From Lentimicrobiaceae bacterium (lineage in GTDB: Bacteria > Bacteroidota > Bacteroidia > Bacteroidales > JAGONC01): a stretch of DNA of 64,000 nt. The stretch is taken from the NCBI GenBank assembly GCA_017993235.1, contig JAGONC010000007.1:1-64000 (forward strand), in the 5' to 3' direction. Below the pieces are notes generated by a model, which saw only the letters and a list, made by a program, of their open reading frames with translations, was not told the DNA's origin and made no database searches. Below are positions 53,225-61,280 of this stretch, piece after piece. Both the position numbers and the translations under genes were made by a program. Every line of letters begins with the position of its first letter. The stretch's first letter is position 1.

Positions 53225-53320
53225 ATGGCCGGATTGTTGTTACAATGGTTTTTCCTTAACAATTTTTGTTATTATCATTCAATTATTTACTTTTACATCC
53301 CACATCCAATCATCCTCGCC

Positions 53321-53722
53321 ATGTGCACGTCACGTTCAATGCCAGAATGCCTGCTGGTATTATTTTTATTTTTAATGTTCACTCTTTCCGTTTCAGCCCA
53401 GCAGAAAACCGATGAAAGTCTGTACATCCGGGAATATGATGACTTCATCAAGGTGAAAACCGAGTATATCCCGGATACCAAGAACCGGTTGTTCGAGTTC
53501 CGCAATGTTAGTGCGGAGACGCTGATCATTGAGCTGACGCCCTGTAAATACCGGCCTTACCTGAACGAGTTCGATCCGCTGCCTGCCGAACTGTTCACAA
53601 AGGAGGGATATGATAATTACCTTGAATTCGAGATGAAACCGGGTGATATTCAATGGCGGGAGTTTGTGATTTCGCCGGTAAATGTCTGGAAGGTGAATGT
53701 GGAAGTGAGGCGGAAAAGGTAA
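53321..53722 (+). CDS. Small secreted protein of unknown function
   Basis: From the ATG at 53321 the protein has 133 residues; the ATG at 53339 is an alternative start. Either start gives a signal peptide (CLLVLFLFLMFTLSVSAQ). The mature part is beta-rich with conserved-looking aromatic residues: ESLYIREYDDFIKVKTEYIP and GDIQWREFVISPVNVWKVNV. A longer frame to 53132 begins inside the intergenic repeat and is rejected. I do not recognise the family. Confidence 0.6.
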   Translation: MCTSRSMPECLLVLFLFLMFTLSVSAQQKTDESLYIREYDDFIKVKTEYIPDTKNRLFEFRNVSAETLIIELTPCKYRPYLNEFDPLPAELFTKEGYDNYLEFEMKPGDIQWREFVISPVNVWKVNVEVRRKR

Positions 53723-53766
53723 AGAGCAAAGAGTAAATTTCAAATTCAAAAATATTCATCTGGAAC

Positions 53767-54369
53767 ATGAAGAGGACAAGATTGCTGAATTATCGTATCC
53801 GGATGGTATTTTATCCGGTCCTGTTCATTTCCAACAAGATCAATTGGAGGTTTGGCAGGCCGTTCAGGTGTGAGGGAATGGATGTGGAAACCATTCGTCA
53901 TCTTCTGCAGCCGGGGATGATCATCCTCTCGCACAAGGAATTTGAATTTACCAATCTGTTCATCAGGGGATACTGGAAGCATTCGGCCATCATCATGGAT
54001 CACGACATGCTGATCGAGGCTACCGGCAAGGGCGTAGCGCTCAAACGCATCGATGAGTTCATCATGGAGGTGGATGATTATGTCATCCTTCGGCCAACAT
54101 TTTGCGATTCAGAACTCATGGAAGAGACCTGCCGCTATGTACGCCGCGTGATCGGATACCCCTATAACTATGCTTTCTTACATGGCATAAGGGCCTTTTA
54201 TTGTTCGGAGTTGATCTACTGGGCTTACCGGCTGGCCTGCCATCATTTACCGCAGCGGCAGGAGATGGAGAGGAGGGTGAGAGGGAGGATCCTCAATCCT
54301 CAGGATATTTTTGAGTCGAAAGACATCTGGCAGACGGTTTTTTACGTGAATGCTGCTTCGCAGCAGTAA
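53767..54369 (+). CDS. YiiX-like permuted NlpC/P60 cysteine hydrolase
   Basis: The 200-residue protein shows the circularly permuted papain-like order: catalytic His first (H72 in IRGYWKHSAIIM) and catalytic Cys later (C146 in IRAFYCSELIYWAY). E84 in LIEATGKGV is the other conserved residue. Relatives cleave lipids, amides or peptides, and the substrate cannot be told here. An N-terminal hydrophobic stretch (IRMVFYPVLFISN) may act as a membrane anchor. It follows the small secreted protein gene by 44 bases. Confidence 0.82.
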   Translation: MKRTRLLNYRIRMVFYPVLFISNKINWRFGRPFRCEGMDVETIRHLLQPGMIILSHKEFEFTNLFIRGYWKHSAIIMDHDMLIEATGKGVALKRIDEFIMEVDDYVILRPTFCDSELMEETCRYVRRVIGYPYNYAFLHGIRAFYCSELIYWAYRLACHHLPQRQEMERRVRGRILNPQDIFESKDIWQTVFYVNAASQQ

Positions 54370-54427
54370 AACGGCGCAGTCCAAATTGTAACTCCGCGCT
54401 CCCAAATGATTAGGACCTGAATCGATG

Positions 54428-55672
54428 TTAAGCGCGTATCCTGTGCCCCCGCAAAGCATAATACAAAATGAAAAGGAACAGGGGAATCGGCACGAAAAAG
54501 CCTGCCGACATGCCATGGATATCGGAAATGTATCCCATTAGGGGAGGGAATATGGCACCGCCCACAATCGCCATCACAATAAAGGAGGATGCCTTTTTCG
54601 TTTTTGGTCCCAGGTCCTTGATGCCCAGTGCAAAAATGGTCGGGAACATGACCGACATGAAAAAGAACACGGCGTACAGGGAAACCAGGGACACCCATCC
54701 CAGGTGAGAACCCACAACCGGCAGCAGTAAAACGCACAGTGCAGCGTATATGGCCAGAAGACGCACCGGTTTCATGATCCCCATCAGGTAACTGCCCGAC
54801 ATACGCCCGATCATGAACAGGGCAAATCCGATGGATAAAAAATACGGGCCGTTACTGACATCGAAGCGCGGATGCTGTCCTTCATCGGTCACAAAATTGA
54901 TCAGGTAGCTGAAAATGCCCGTCTGGGCAGCCACATAGCAAAACTGTGCGATGACTCCCAACACAAAATGATGCTGCCTGATCAGTGGTATGAAAAACGA
55001 AGGTTTCTCTTCAATCCCGTTGACATGTACTCCATGAGCGATGTCGATATCCTCTTCCGATATTTCGGGAAGGGGGAGCCGGGAGAAGACAAGTGCAACC
55101 ATCAGCACCACCAATCCGATGATGCTCAGAGGCCAGATCAGGGAAGCAAGTTTTTCCCCTTCCACATGGCTCTGGTTGCTGTAAATGGACAATGCGATCA
55201 GGGGTCCGATCACCCAGGCGAGCCCGTTGAACGACTGTGAAAAATTGATGCGCTGTTCGGCGGATTCCCGTGGTCCCAGTTTTGTCGTGTAAGGATTGGC
55301 AGCAGTTTCGAGGGTAGCCAGCCCACAGCCAATGATGAACAGGCAGATCAGAAAGATCCAGAATGATTCCAGGGAAGTAGTGCCTGCGATTAGAAAGGCA
55401 CCGGCTGCAAACAGTGACAATCCCAACGTAATTCCTTTCCTGTATCCAAATCTCCTCATGAAATAGCCCGCAGGTAAGGCCATGGTGAAATAGGCCCCGT
55501 ACAGTGAAAACTGAATGAAGCTCGATTGCCATTTCATCAGATGAAGGATCTGCTGAAAATGTTTATCCAGCGTATCAATCATCCCATGGGCGATTCCCCA
55601 GAGAAAAAACAGGGAGGTGATCATAATGAAAGGCAACAGAAACTCCCTGGTCGTCAATTTGTTTTTTACCAT
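54428..55672 (-). CDS. fucP: L-fucose:H+ symporter
   Basis: The 414-residue MFS permease has twelve helices and the FucP pattern. SLFFLWGIAHGMIDTLDKHF lies in the first helix (Asp and Asn equivalents bind the sugar). QFSLYGAYFTMALPAGYFMR and GCGLATLETAANPYTTKLGP are close to FucP and NagP proteins. Its position as the last gene after the isomerase, kinase and aldolase supports fucose as substrate. It starts 21 bases after the isomerase stop. Confidence 0.92.
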   Translation of the reverse strand: MVKNKLTTREFLLPFIMITSLFFLWGIAHGMIDTLDKHFQQILHLMKWQSSFIQFSLYGAYFTMALPAGYFMRRFGYRKGITLGLSLFAAGAFLIAGTTSLESFWIFLICLFIIGCGLATLETAANPYTTKLGPRESAEQRINFSQSFNGLAWVIGPLIALSIYSNQSHVEGEKLASLIWPLSIIGLVVLMVALVFSRLPLPEISEEDIDIAHGVHVNGIEEKPSFFIPLIRQHHFVLGVIAQFCYVAAQTGIFSYLINFVTDEGQHPRFDVSNGPYFLSIGFALFMIGRMSGSYLMGIMKPVRLLAIYAALCVLLLPVVGSHLGWVSLVSLYAVFFFMSVMFPTIFALGIKDLGPKTKKASSFIVMAIVGGAIFPPLMGYISDIHGMSAGFFVPIPLFLFILYYALRGHRIRA

Positions 55673-55693
55673 AGCCTGAAGATCATCGGGATT

Positions 55694-57496
55694 TTACCTG
55701 TAAAGAGCACCAAGTGTTTTGCACGCCCTGTAATCCTGACCTTCCTTATCCATTCCGAATGCGTTCCACATGCCGGGGCGGAAGATCTTCTGGTCGGGGA
55801 TGTTATGCATGCACACGGGGATCCTGAGCATGGAGGCCAGCGTGACCAGGTCAGCGCCGATATGTCCGTAGCTGACGGCTCCATGGTTGGCTCCCCAGTT
55901 TGCCATTACCGTATAGACGTCGGTGAAGGCTCCCTGCCCGGTAAGGCGGGGGGCAAACCAGGTGGTGGGCCAGGTGCGGTCGGTACGCTCATTCAACTTA
56001 TGGTGAACCTTTTCCGGCAGGTCGATGCTCCACCCTTCAGCCAGTTGCAGTACCGGGCCCAGGCCTTTTACAAGGTTGATGCGGCTCATGGTGAGCGGCA
56101 TGCCGCCTTTCGACAGGTAACCCGACGAGTACCCTCCGCCCCTGAAATATTCTGTTGTGGCTGGATACCAGGTGGTTGCCTCCAGGCAGGCATGTACCTC
56201 AGCCTCGGAGATCTCCCAGAACGGTTTCATGGCAGGTTCTCCACTGACTGTCTGCCGCCCGGTGCCATCCAGCGTGGCAGCCCCTGAGTTCAGCAGGTGA
56301 ATGAATCCATTACCGGCCAGTCCTGTGGGTTCTACTCCGATAACCCGCTTCACAGCATCCGGGCTCCAGTAGGTGCGTACATCGGCAAAGATCTGGGCGG
56401 TATGGGTGAGAAGGTGGCCAAACAGCATCGCGACACCATTGAGCGAATCATTCTCGGTAGCCACGAGGATGGGCTGGCGGATACCGTTCCAGTCGAAAGA
56501 GGAATTCAGGATGGCTTCCAGGAAGTCGCCATTGGGAAAATGGTCGGTCCATTGCCGCTGACCCTGGAATCCACCGAGAATGGCATTATGACCCAATGAC
56601 TCTTCGATGAATCCCATCTCCGCAAGGCGAGGATTGCCCTTCATCAGGTCGCGGGCGATCATCGCCATTTTCACAACAAATTCCCAGGTTGCATCTTTTC
56701 GCTGCCGGCTGTGTTGCCTGGATGGCGGATTGAAATCAGCGCCTTCCCTGCAGTTTTTTTTCACCCAGCGCATCGCGCTGCCGAATTCAGCCGGATCGAA
56801 AATACCCTGATCAATGCGCCGGAAAAACTCGGTCATGTCGGTATATTCGTTCCTCATGCCAAGCCAGCTCTGGAAAAAGTCTTCGCTGACCATGCTTCCG
56901 GCTATGCCCATGGACACGGAGCCCATGGAAAGATAGGATCTGCCCTGCATGATGGTTACTGCCAGGCCTGCTCCGGCAAATCGAAGAAGCTTTTCCTGAA
57001 CATCGGGGTGAATGGATCCATCACCGGCATCCTGCACATTTTTCCCGTAAATACCGAATGCTGGAATGCCTTTCTGGTTGTGCCCGGCCAGTGCTGCCGC
57101 CAGGTACACTGCCCCGGGGCGCTCGGTTCCGTTGAATCCCCAGATCGCTTTCGGGTAAAGCGGATCCATGTCGATGGTCTCACTGCCGTAGCACCAGCAG
57201 GGGGTGACGGTCAGGGTAAGCCCGACACCGCTCCTTTTAAACGTATCGGCAGTCCTGGCTGCTTCCGCAACACCACCGATGCAGGTATCGGCGATGACGC
57301 ATTCTGCTGGTTCGCCATCCGGATACCGGAGATGACTGCTGAGGAACCGGGCAGCCGTTTGGGCCATCTGCATGGTCTGCTCCTCCAGCGATTCACGCAC
57401 GCCATCCCGCCGTCCGTCAATGACGGGCCGGATACCTATTTTGGGAAATGACGATGGAAAGTTCCTGGCGGTTTGAGTATCTGATGTGCTCATCAC
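55694..57496 (-). CDS. fucI: L-fucose isomerase
   Basis: The 600-residue enzyme converts L-fucose to L-fuculose with a divalent metal, the first step of fucose breakdown. [20 protein letters not shown] at the N-terminus and [20 protein letters not shown] match Fuc[21 protein letters not shown] and [19 protein letters not shown] are further family blocks. The length equals the usual 590-600. It lies 44 bases after the kinase gene. Confidence 0.95.
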   Translation of the reverse strand: MMSTSDTQTARNFPSSFPKIGIRPVIDGRRDGVRESLEEQTMQMAQTAARFLSSHLRYPDGEPAECVIADTCIGGVAEAARTADTFKRSGVGLTLTVTPCWCYGSETIDMDPLYPKAIWGFNGTERPGAVYLAAALAGHNQKGIPAFGIYGKNVQDAGDGSIHPDVQEKLLRFAGAGLAVTIMQGRSYLSMGSVSMGIAGSMVSEDFFQSWLGMRNEYTDMTEFFRRIDQGIFDPAEFGSAMRWVKKNCREGADFNPPSRQHSRQRKDATWEFVVKMAMIARDLMKGNPRLAEMGFIEESLGHNAILGGFQGQRQWTDHFPNGDFLEAILNSSFDWNGIRQPILVATENDSLNGVAMLFGHLLTHTAQIFADVRTYWSPDAVKRVIGVEPTGLAGNGFIHLLNSGAATLDGTGRQTVSGEPAMKPFWEISEAEVHACLEATTWYPATTEYFRGGGYSSGYLSKGGMPLTMSRINLVKGLGPVLQLAEGWSIDLPEKVHHKLNERTDRTWPTTWFAPRLTGQGAFTDVYTVMANWGANHGAVSYGHIGADLVTLASMLRIPVCMHNIPDQKIFRPGMWNAFGMDKEGQDYRACKTLGALYR

Positions 57497-57540
57497 TTGT
57501 AAATAATTGGATATTAATTAGTATAAAATTGTTATTAATG

Positions 57541-59013
57541 TCAAGGTCGGCCAGACACTATGCCGGTATAGCGCATGAAGGCATCGTCCCATTGCCCGGT
57601 ATTTTCAGGGTAATAATTTTTCACCGGACAATTTCTCCTCACCAGCATTCTGGCTTCATCCAGCGTTTTCAATTGACCGTCAGCCATTGCCTGGCAGAGA
57701 ATGCTGCCGGTAGCCGTTCCCTCAGCCAGCGCAGCAGAAACGGATTTACCTGTGGCGCTGGCCGTAAGCTGGCATAGGAGTTCATTCCGGACTCCCCCGC
57801 CCGTGATATAGATCTCATCTACAGGCTTCCCGCGCAACCGTTCAATGTGCTGCAGGGTGTACCTGTATTTCATGGCCAGCGATTCAAGGATGATTCTGAT
57901 CAACGTTCCGCGGTCTCTGGGCCGACACTGGCCAGTCTGTTCCAAATATTCCATGATGGCTGATGGCATGTTGCCGGGATGTTGAAATCGAGTATGATCA
58001 ACATCAATAAAACCCCTGTGCGGCTTTGCCTCCAGGGCCATACCGATGAGCCGGTCCCAGGAATAACCGGCATTTTTCCAGAACCGTTTGCATTCCTGGA
58101 GAAGCCACAGCCCGGTATGGTTCTTCAGGATATGCCAGTTGCCACCCAGGCCACTTTCGTTGGAGAAGTTCATGGCAAAGGATTGTTTGCTGATCACGGG
58201 GCTTGGACTTTCATATCCCATCAGCGACCAGGTCCCGGAGCTGATGAAGGCCCAGTCACCGCCACGGGCTGGAATTGCCGTTACGGCTGAATTGGTGTCG
58301 TGGGTGGCCACAGCCACAACAGGTACCGGCGGCATACCGGTGATGTTGCAGACGACCTGACAGAGATGGCCAATGGTAGTCCCCGGCTTCACCACTTCCT
58401 GCATCAATCCTCTGCGTACTCCTATCAGTTCAAATAGTTCCTCATCCCATTCATTGCTGATTGGATTGAAAAGTTGCGATGTGGATGCAAAGCTCAGTTC
58501 GGTCTTTTTTTCACCGGTGAGAAAAAAAGTAAGCAGATCTGGGATGAACAACAGGCTGCTGGCAGCCTGCAGAATTTCAGGATGGGACTGCCCTGCAGAA
58601 TACAATTGGCAAAGGGTAGTGTAGGATGCCGGTGAGATCCCGGTATGCCGGTAGAGTTCAGCTGCGGGCATCCTCTCAGTCAATTCTTCCATCGAATGGG
58701 TCGTGCGTGGATCCCGGTACGTATAGGGCATCCCCATCAATGTATCATCGGAGGCCAGCAGTCCGTAGTCCACACCCCAGGTATCGATTCCCACTGAGAC
58801 GGGGACGATTTCTTCTTTCCGGATGTATTGTTGAAGTCCGGCAATGATCTCCCTGTACAAATGCAGGATATCCCAGTGGAATTTTTTTCCCACCTGTACC
58901 ATACCGTTGGGAAACCTGTGAATTTCCTTCAGTATCAGCTGTTCCCTGTCCAGCGAACCCAGGATCAGGCGCCCGCTGTCAGCCCCAAGATCAATGCTGA
59001 TGTAATGCCTCAT
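57541..59013 (-). CDS. Rhamnulokinase-type FGGY kinase (probable L-fuculokinase)
   Basis: The 490-residue sugar kinase has the FGGY fold. The N-terminus is ISIDLGADSGRLILGSL (phosphate loop 1), with VSVGIDTWGVDYGLLASDDT. VVAVATHDTNSAVTAIPA holds the catalytic Asp, and ITGGGVRNELLCQLTASATG binds ATP. Sequence resembles RhaB more than enterobacterial FucK. In Bacteroides the fucose-operon kinase is also of this type, so the operon context favours L-fuculose as substrate. Rhamnulose is not excluded. The start overlaps the aldolase stop by four bases. Confidence 0.88.
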   Translation of the reverse strand: MRHYISIDLGADSGRLILGSLDREQLILKEIHRFPNGMVQVGKKFHWDILHLYREIIAGLQQYIRKEEIVPVSVGIDTWGVDYGLLASDDTLMGMPYTYRDPRTTHSMEELTERMPAAELYRHTGISPASYTTLCQLYSAGQSHPEILQAASSLLFIPDLLTFFLTGEKKTELSFASTSQLFNPISNEWDEELFELIGVRRGLMQEVVKPGTTIGHLCQVVCNITGMPPVPVVAVATHDTNSAVTAIPARGGDWAFISSGTWSLMGYESPSPVISKQSFAMNFSNESGLGGNWHILKNHTGLWLLQECKRFWKNAGYSWDRLIGMALEAKPHRGFIDVDHTRFQHPGNMPSAIMEYLEQTGQCRPRDRGTLIRIILESLAMKYRYTLQHIERLRGKPVDEIYITGGGVRNELLCQLTASATGKSVSAALAEGTATGSILCQAMADGQLKTLDEARMLVRRNCPVKNYYPENTGQWDDAFMRYTGIVSGRP

Positions 59014-59840
59014 CCGCCTGTTCCACGATTAAACTTTTCGGCCAGTCCATTCAGTTCCAGCAATTGTTCGCTGGTCAACCCTTCGGGATCAAAGCCTGCC
59101 GATTTGCACAGGAACCATATCCTTGCACATTTACAAACGATATCCATCAGGTCGAAGGAATCGTACACCGTGTGGCCAATAGCAAAGACGCCATGTTTTT
59201 CCCAGATGACGACATCATGCTGCTGGAGTTCGGAAATGGTACGGGAAGCTATTTCGGCCGTTCCCGGCAATGTATAGGGTACAAATCCAACCCCTCCGGG
59301 AATAAATACCATCGTTTCTGGATGCATGCTCCAGAGGATCCTGTTGATGGCTTCCGGAGTTTTAAAGGACGGTGACTGCGAAAGGGCGATTATTTCCGTG
59401 GCATGAGTATGGATCACAGCTTTTTCTCCCGTCTGACGCTTTGCGATCATCTGATGGATACCGAGGTGAGTGGAAAGCTCTGAAGTGGGCTGCACATCGT
59501 CGGTGGTGTGCAAATCCTTGGAGATCATGCGATACATGGTCCCATCGTTGTTCACGTTGATCAGAACGGCATTACGGAGTGGTTTATGGGCAATATCGCG
59601 CATTCGCTTGCCTGTACCCGTAATGAAAAAACTCATGCCTGCCAGTTCCGGAAATGAAGCTGGCAGTGGATATTCCGGATGAAGACCCCGTTTTCCGATT
59701 CCCTCACCGAACATCGTACTGACATTGACAGAGATGTTTCCGGCGTTTCGTTCAGCCCAGCCCTTGAGCCACAGGTAGTCAGCCACACATGCAACCTCTT
59801 CTGCAACTTTTTTGAATTTCTTATTGCCCGCTATTTTCAT
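59010..59840 (-). CDS. Class II aldolase, RhaD-type (probable fuculose-1-phosphate aldolase)
   Basis: From the ATG at 59840 the enzyme has 276 residues, close to E. coli RhaD (274) and longer than typical FucA (about 215). WAERNAGNISVNV is the phosphate-binding block. AVIHTHATEIIALS supplies the two zinc His ligands and EKHGVFAIGH a later one. It would split the kinase product into dihydroxyacetone phosphate and L-lactaldehyde. It is the first gene of the four-gene operon, so a RhaD-type enzyme appears to serve fucose. The frame to 59873 adds residues with no family match. Confidence 0.85.
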   Translation of the reverse strand: MKIAGNKKFKKVAEEVACVADYLWLKGWAERNAGNISVNVSTMFGEGIGKRGLHPEYPLPASFPELAGMSFFITGTGKRMRDIAHKPLRNAVLINVNNDGTMYRMISKDLHTTDDVQPTSELSTHLGIHQMIAKRQTGEKAVIHTHATEIIALSQSPSFKTPEAINRILWSMHPETMVFIPGGVGFVPYTLPGTAEIASRTISELQQHDVVIWEKHGVFAIGHTVYDSFDLMDIVCKCARIWFLCKSAGFDPEGLTSEQLLELNGLAEKFNRGTGG

Positions 59841-59895
59841 CGTAATGAAGGTAACATAGGATACATCAACCACACCGGTCCGTATCAGAATAAAG

Positions 59896-59903
59896 CAAAT
59901 ATA
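59896..59903 (-). promoter_or_regulatory. -7 element of the fucose operon
   Basis: TATATTTG on the minus strand matches TAnnTTTG, 56 bases before the aldolase start. It abuts the ATCTTA/TAAGAT palindrome at 59903-59917. Confidence 0.5.
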
Positions 59904-59917
59904 TCTTAAAATAAGAT
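59903..59917. promoter_or_regulatory. Possible operator of the fucose operon
   Basis: ATCTTA-AAA-TAAGAT is a perfect short palindrome immediately upstream of the -7 element, placed where a repressor would block the promoter. No regulator gene is in the operon. The role is inferred from symmetry and position. Confidence 0.3.
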
Positions 59918-59994
59918 CGCCTTGCCACCCGTCTCAATGTTTTTCAAAGGATAATATTCTAAATTTTGGCCGATTCAAACATCATCATCCACTT

Positions 59995-60165
59995 ATGGAA
60001 GAAGGAAGGTTCAGGGATCCGACCGTTGCTTCACTGGCAGGCATACGTGATTTTTTCGCAAAGCAGCAGCCGTCGGGGAACCCGTGTCATCATGGGCTGC
60101 CGCAGCCAGATGCCGTAGGAGGGGAAAAAGCTATGGGAAGAGTCACTTGTGTTTTAATCAATTAA
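59995..60165 (+). other. GC-rich intergenic island: possible structured RNA or 56-codon ORF
   Basis: The 404-bp gap between the fucose operon and the metallopeptidase gene contains a GC-rich core (about 60030-60130) in AT-rich flanks. CCCGTG-TCAT-CATGGG (60081-60096) forms a tight hairpin, enclosed by GCAGCAG/CTGCCGC. GGCAT (60040-60044) can pair with ATGCC (60110-60114). GGGGAACCC, GGGCTGCCGC and AGCCAGATGCC recall the core order of cobalamin riboswitches but do not match fully. The same stretch is also an open frame of 56 codons (ATG at 59995 to TAA at 60165) unlike any protein I know. No plus-strand gene follows for over 1 kb. Confidence 0.35.
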
Positions 60166-60215
60166 CTTAACCACGAAGGTACACTAAGGTATTTACCAAG
60201 GTACTCAAAGTACAT
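60166..60215. repeat. CACAAAG-type repeat fragment
   Basis: CTTAACCACGAAGGTACACT and nearby TACTCAAAGTACATTTGG resemble one arm of the family at 11582-11690, with more divergence. It lies downstream of the metallopeptidase gene. Confidence 0.45.
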
Positions 60216-60244
60216 TTGGTAAAAACTCAGCTTATCATATCAAC

Positions 60245-61093
60245 CTATATATATTCTGTATTGAACGTATCTCCCTGGTTCAGGTCGCCGGTGCGCCAGC
60301 CCCGGTTAAACCAGTTCACCCGTTGTGCTGACGTGCCATGCGTGAAGGAATCAGGGACAATATACCCCTGGGATTGTTTTTGAATCCGGTCATCACCCAC
60401 CGAACCGGCTGCGTTAAACGCTTCATCCAGGTCGCCTTCCTCGAGGATGTTAGCCATCCGTTGCGCATGATGTGCCCAGACTCCGGCCAGAAAATCGGCC
60501 TGAAGCTCCAGCCGTACGTTCAGCTGGTTGTACTCTCTCTGATCGATCTGTCCCTGATAGGCCTGTACCTGCTCAAGGATTCCCAGTAGTTTCTGGACAT
60601 GATGTCCTACCTCATGGGAAATGATGTAGGCAATGGCAAAGTCGCCCGGCGCATTCAGCCGTGCCTGCATCTCCTCCAGAAAGTTCAGGTCGATGTACAC
60701 TTTTTCATCGGATGGACAATAGAATGGTCCTGTGGCAGCGCTTGTAAAACCGCAGGCTGACTGCACCGCTGAGTTGAAAAGGACCAGCTTCGGCTGGCGG
60801 TACTGCATTCCCCCTGCTGTAAAGATACTGTCCCACACATTTTCCGTTTCGGCCAGCACCACCGCAACAAACTGAGCCAGTTCCTCCTCGTGGGCTGTTG
60901 GCTGATAATCGCCCTCTGTCACCTGACCGGTCTGAATGTTGTCGAGCAATCCCGTTGGATTACCGCCCAGCAACAGGATGATGATGACAATGATGATGGT
61001 TCCCAGTCCCCCACCCAGGGCTATTTTCCCGCCGCTCACACCACCCCGGCGGTCTTCTACATTGGTACTTTGACGTCTGCCTTGCCAGCGCAT
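60245..61093 (-). CDS. YpfJ-like neutral zinc metallopeptidase
   Basis: The 282-residue protein has one membrane helix (about 28-43) after a short Arg-rich cytoplasmic start (MRWQGRRQSTNVEDRRGG). The zinc motif HEVGHHVQ (H160, E161, H164) lies in a periplasmic domain that also contains CGFTSAATGPFYCPSDEKVY and ELQADFLAGVWAHHAQ (third ligand region). This matches the YpfJ/KPN_02809 family of full length. The natural substrate is not known. Confidence 0.92.
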   Translation of the reverse strand: MRWQGRRQSTNVEDRRGGVSGGKIALGGGLGTIIIVIIILLLGGNPTGLLDNIQTGQVTEGDYQPTAHEEELAQFVAVVLAETENVWDSIFTAGGMQYRQPKLVLFNSAVQSACGFTSAATGPFYCPSDEKVYIDLNFLEEMQARLNAPGDFAIAYIISHEVGHHVQKLLGILEQVQAYQGQIDQREYNQLNVRLELQADFLAGVWAHHAQRMANILEEGDLDEAFNAAGSVGDDRIQKQSQGYIVPDSFTHGTSAQRVNWFNRGWRTGDLNQGDTFNTEYI

Positions 61094-61280
61094 AATGTTA
61101 GGTTTTATGATGGATAATGATTCCTATTTTGATGTAAAAATACACCAAATCATGATCGAATTAAATTAATCAATTCCACCCAGTATAAGTTTAGCAAAAT
61201 TAACTTGATTTCTCTTAAAAATGTTTATACTTTAGTATGGGTAATTTCTATATATATAACCTATAATAATTCAATGCATT

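Noticed and set aside
56711-57451. 246-codon plus-strand frame within the fucose isomerase gene
   Set aside because: It is antisense to a full-length FucI and shows no family features.
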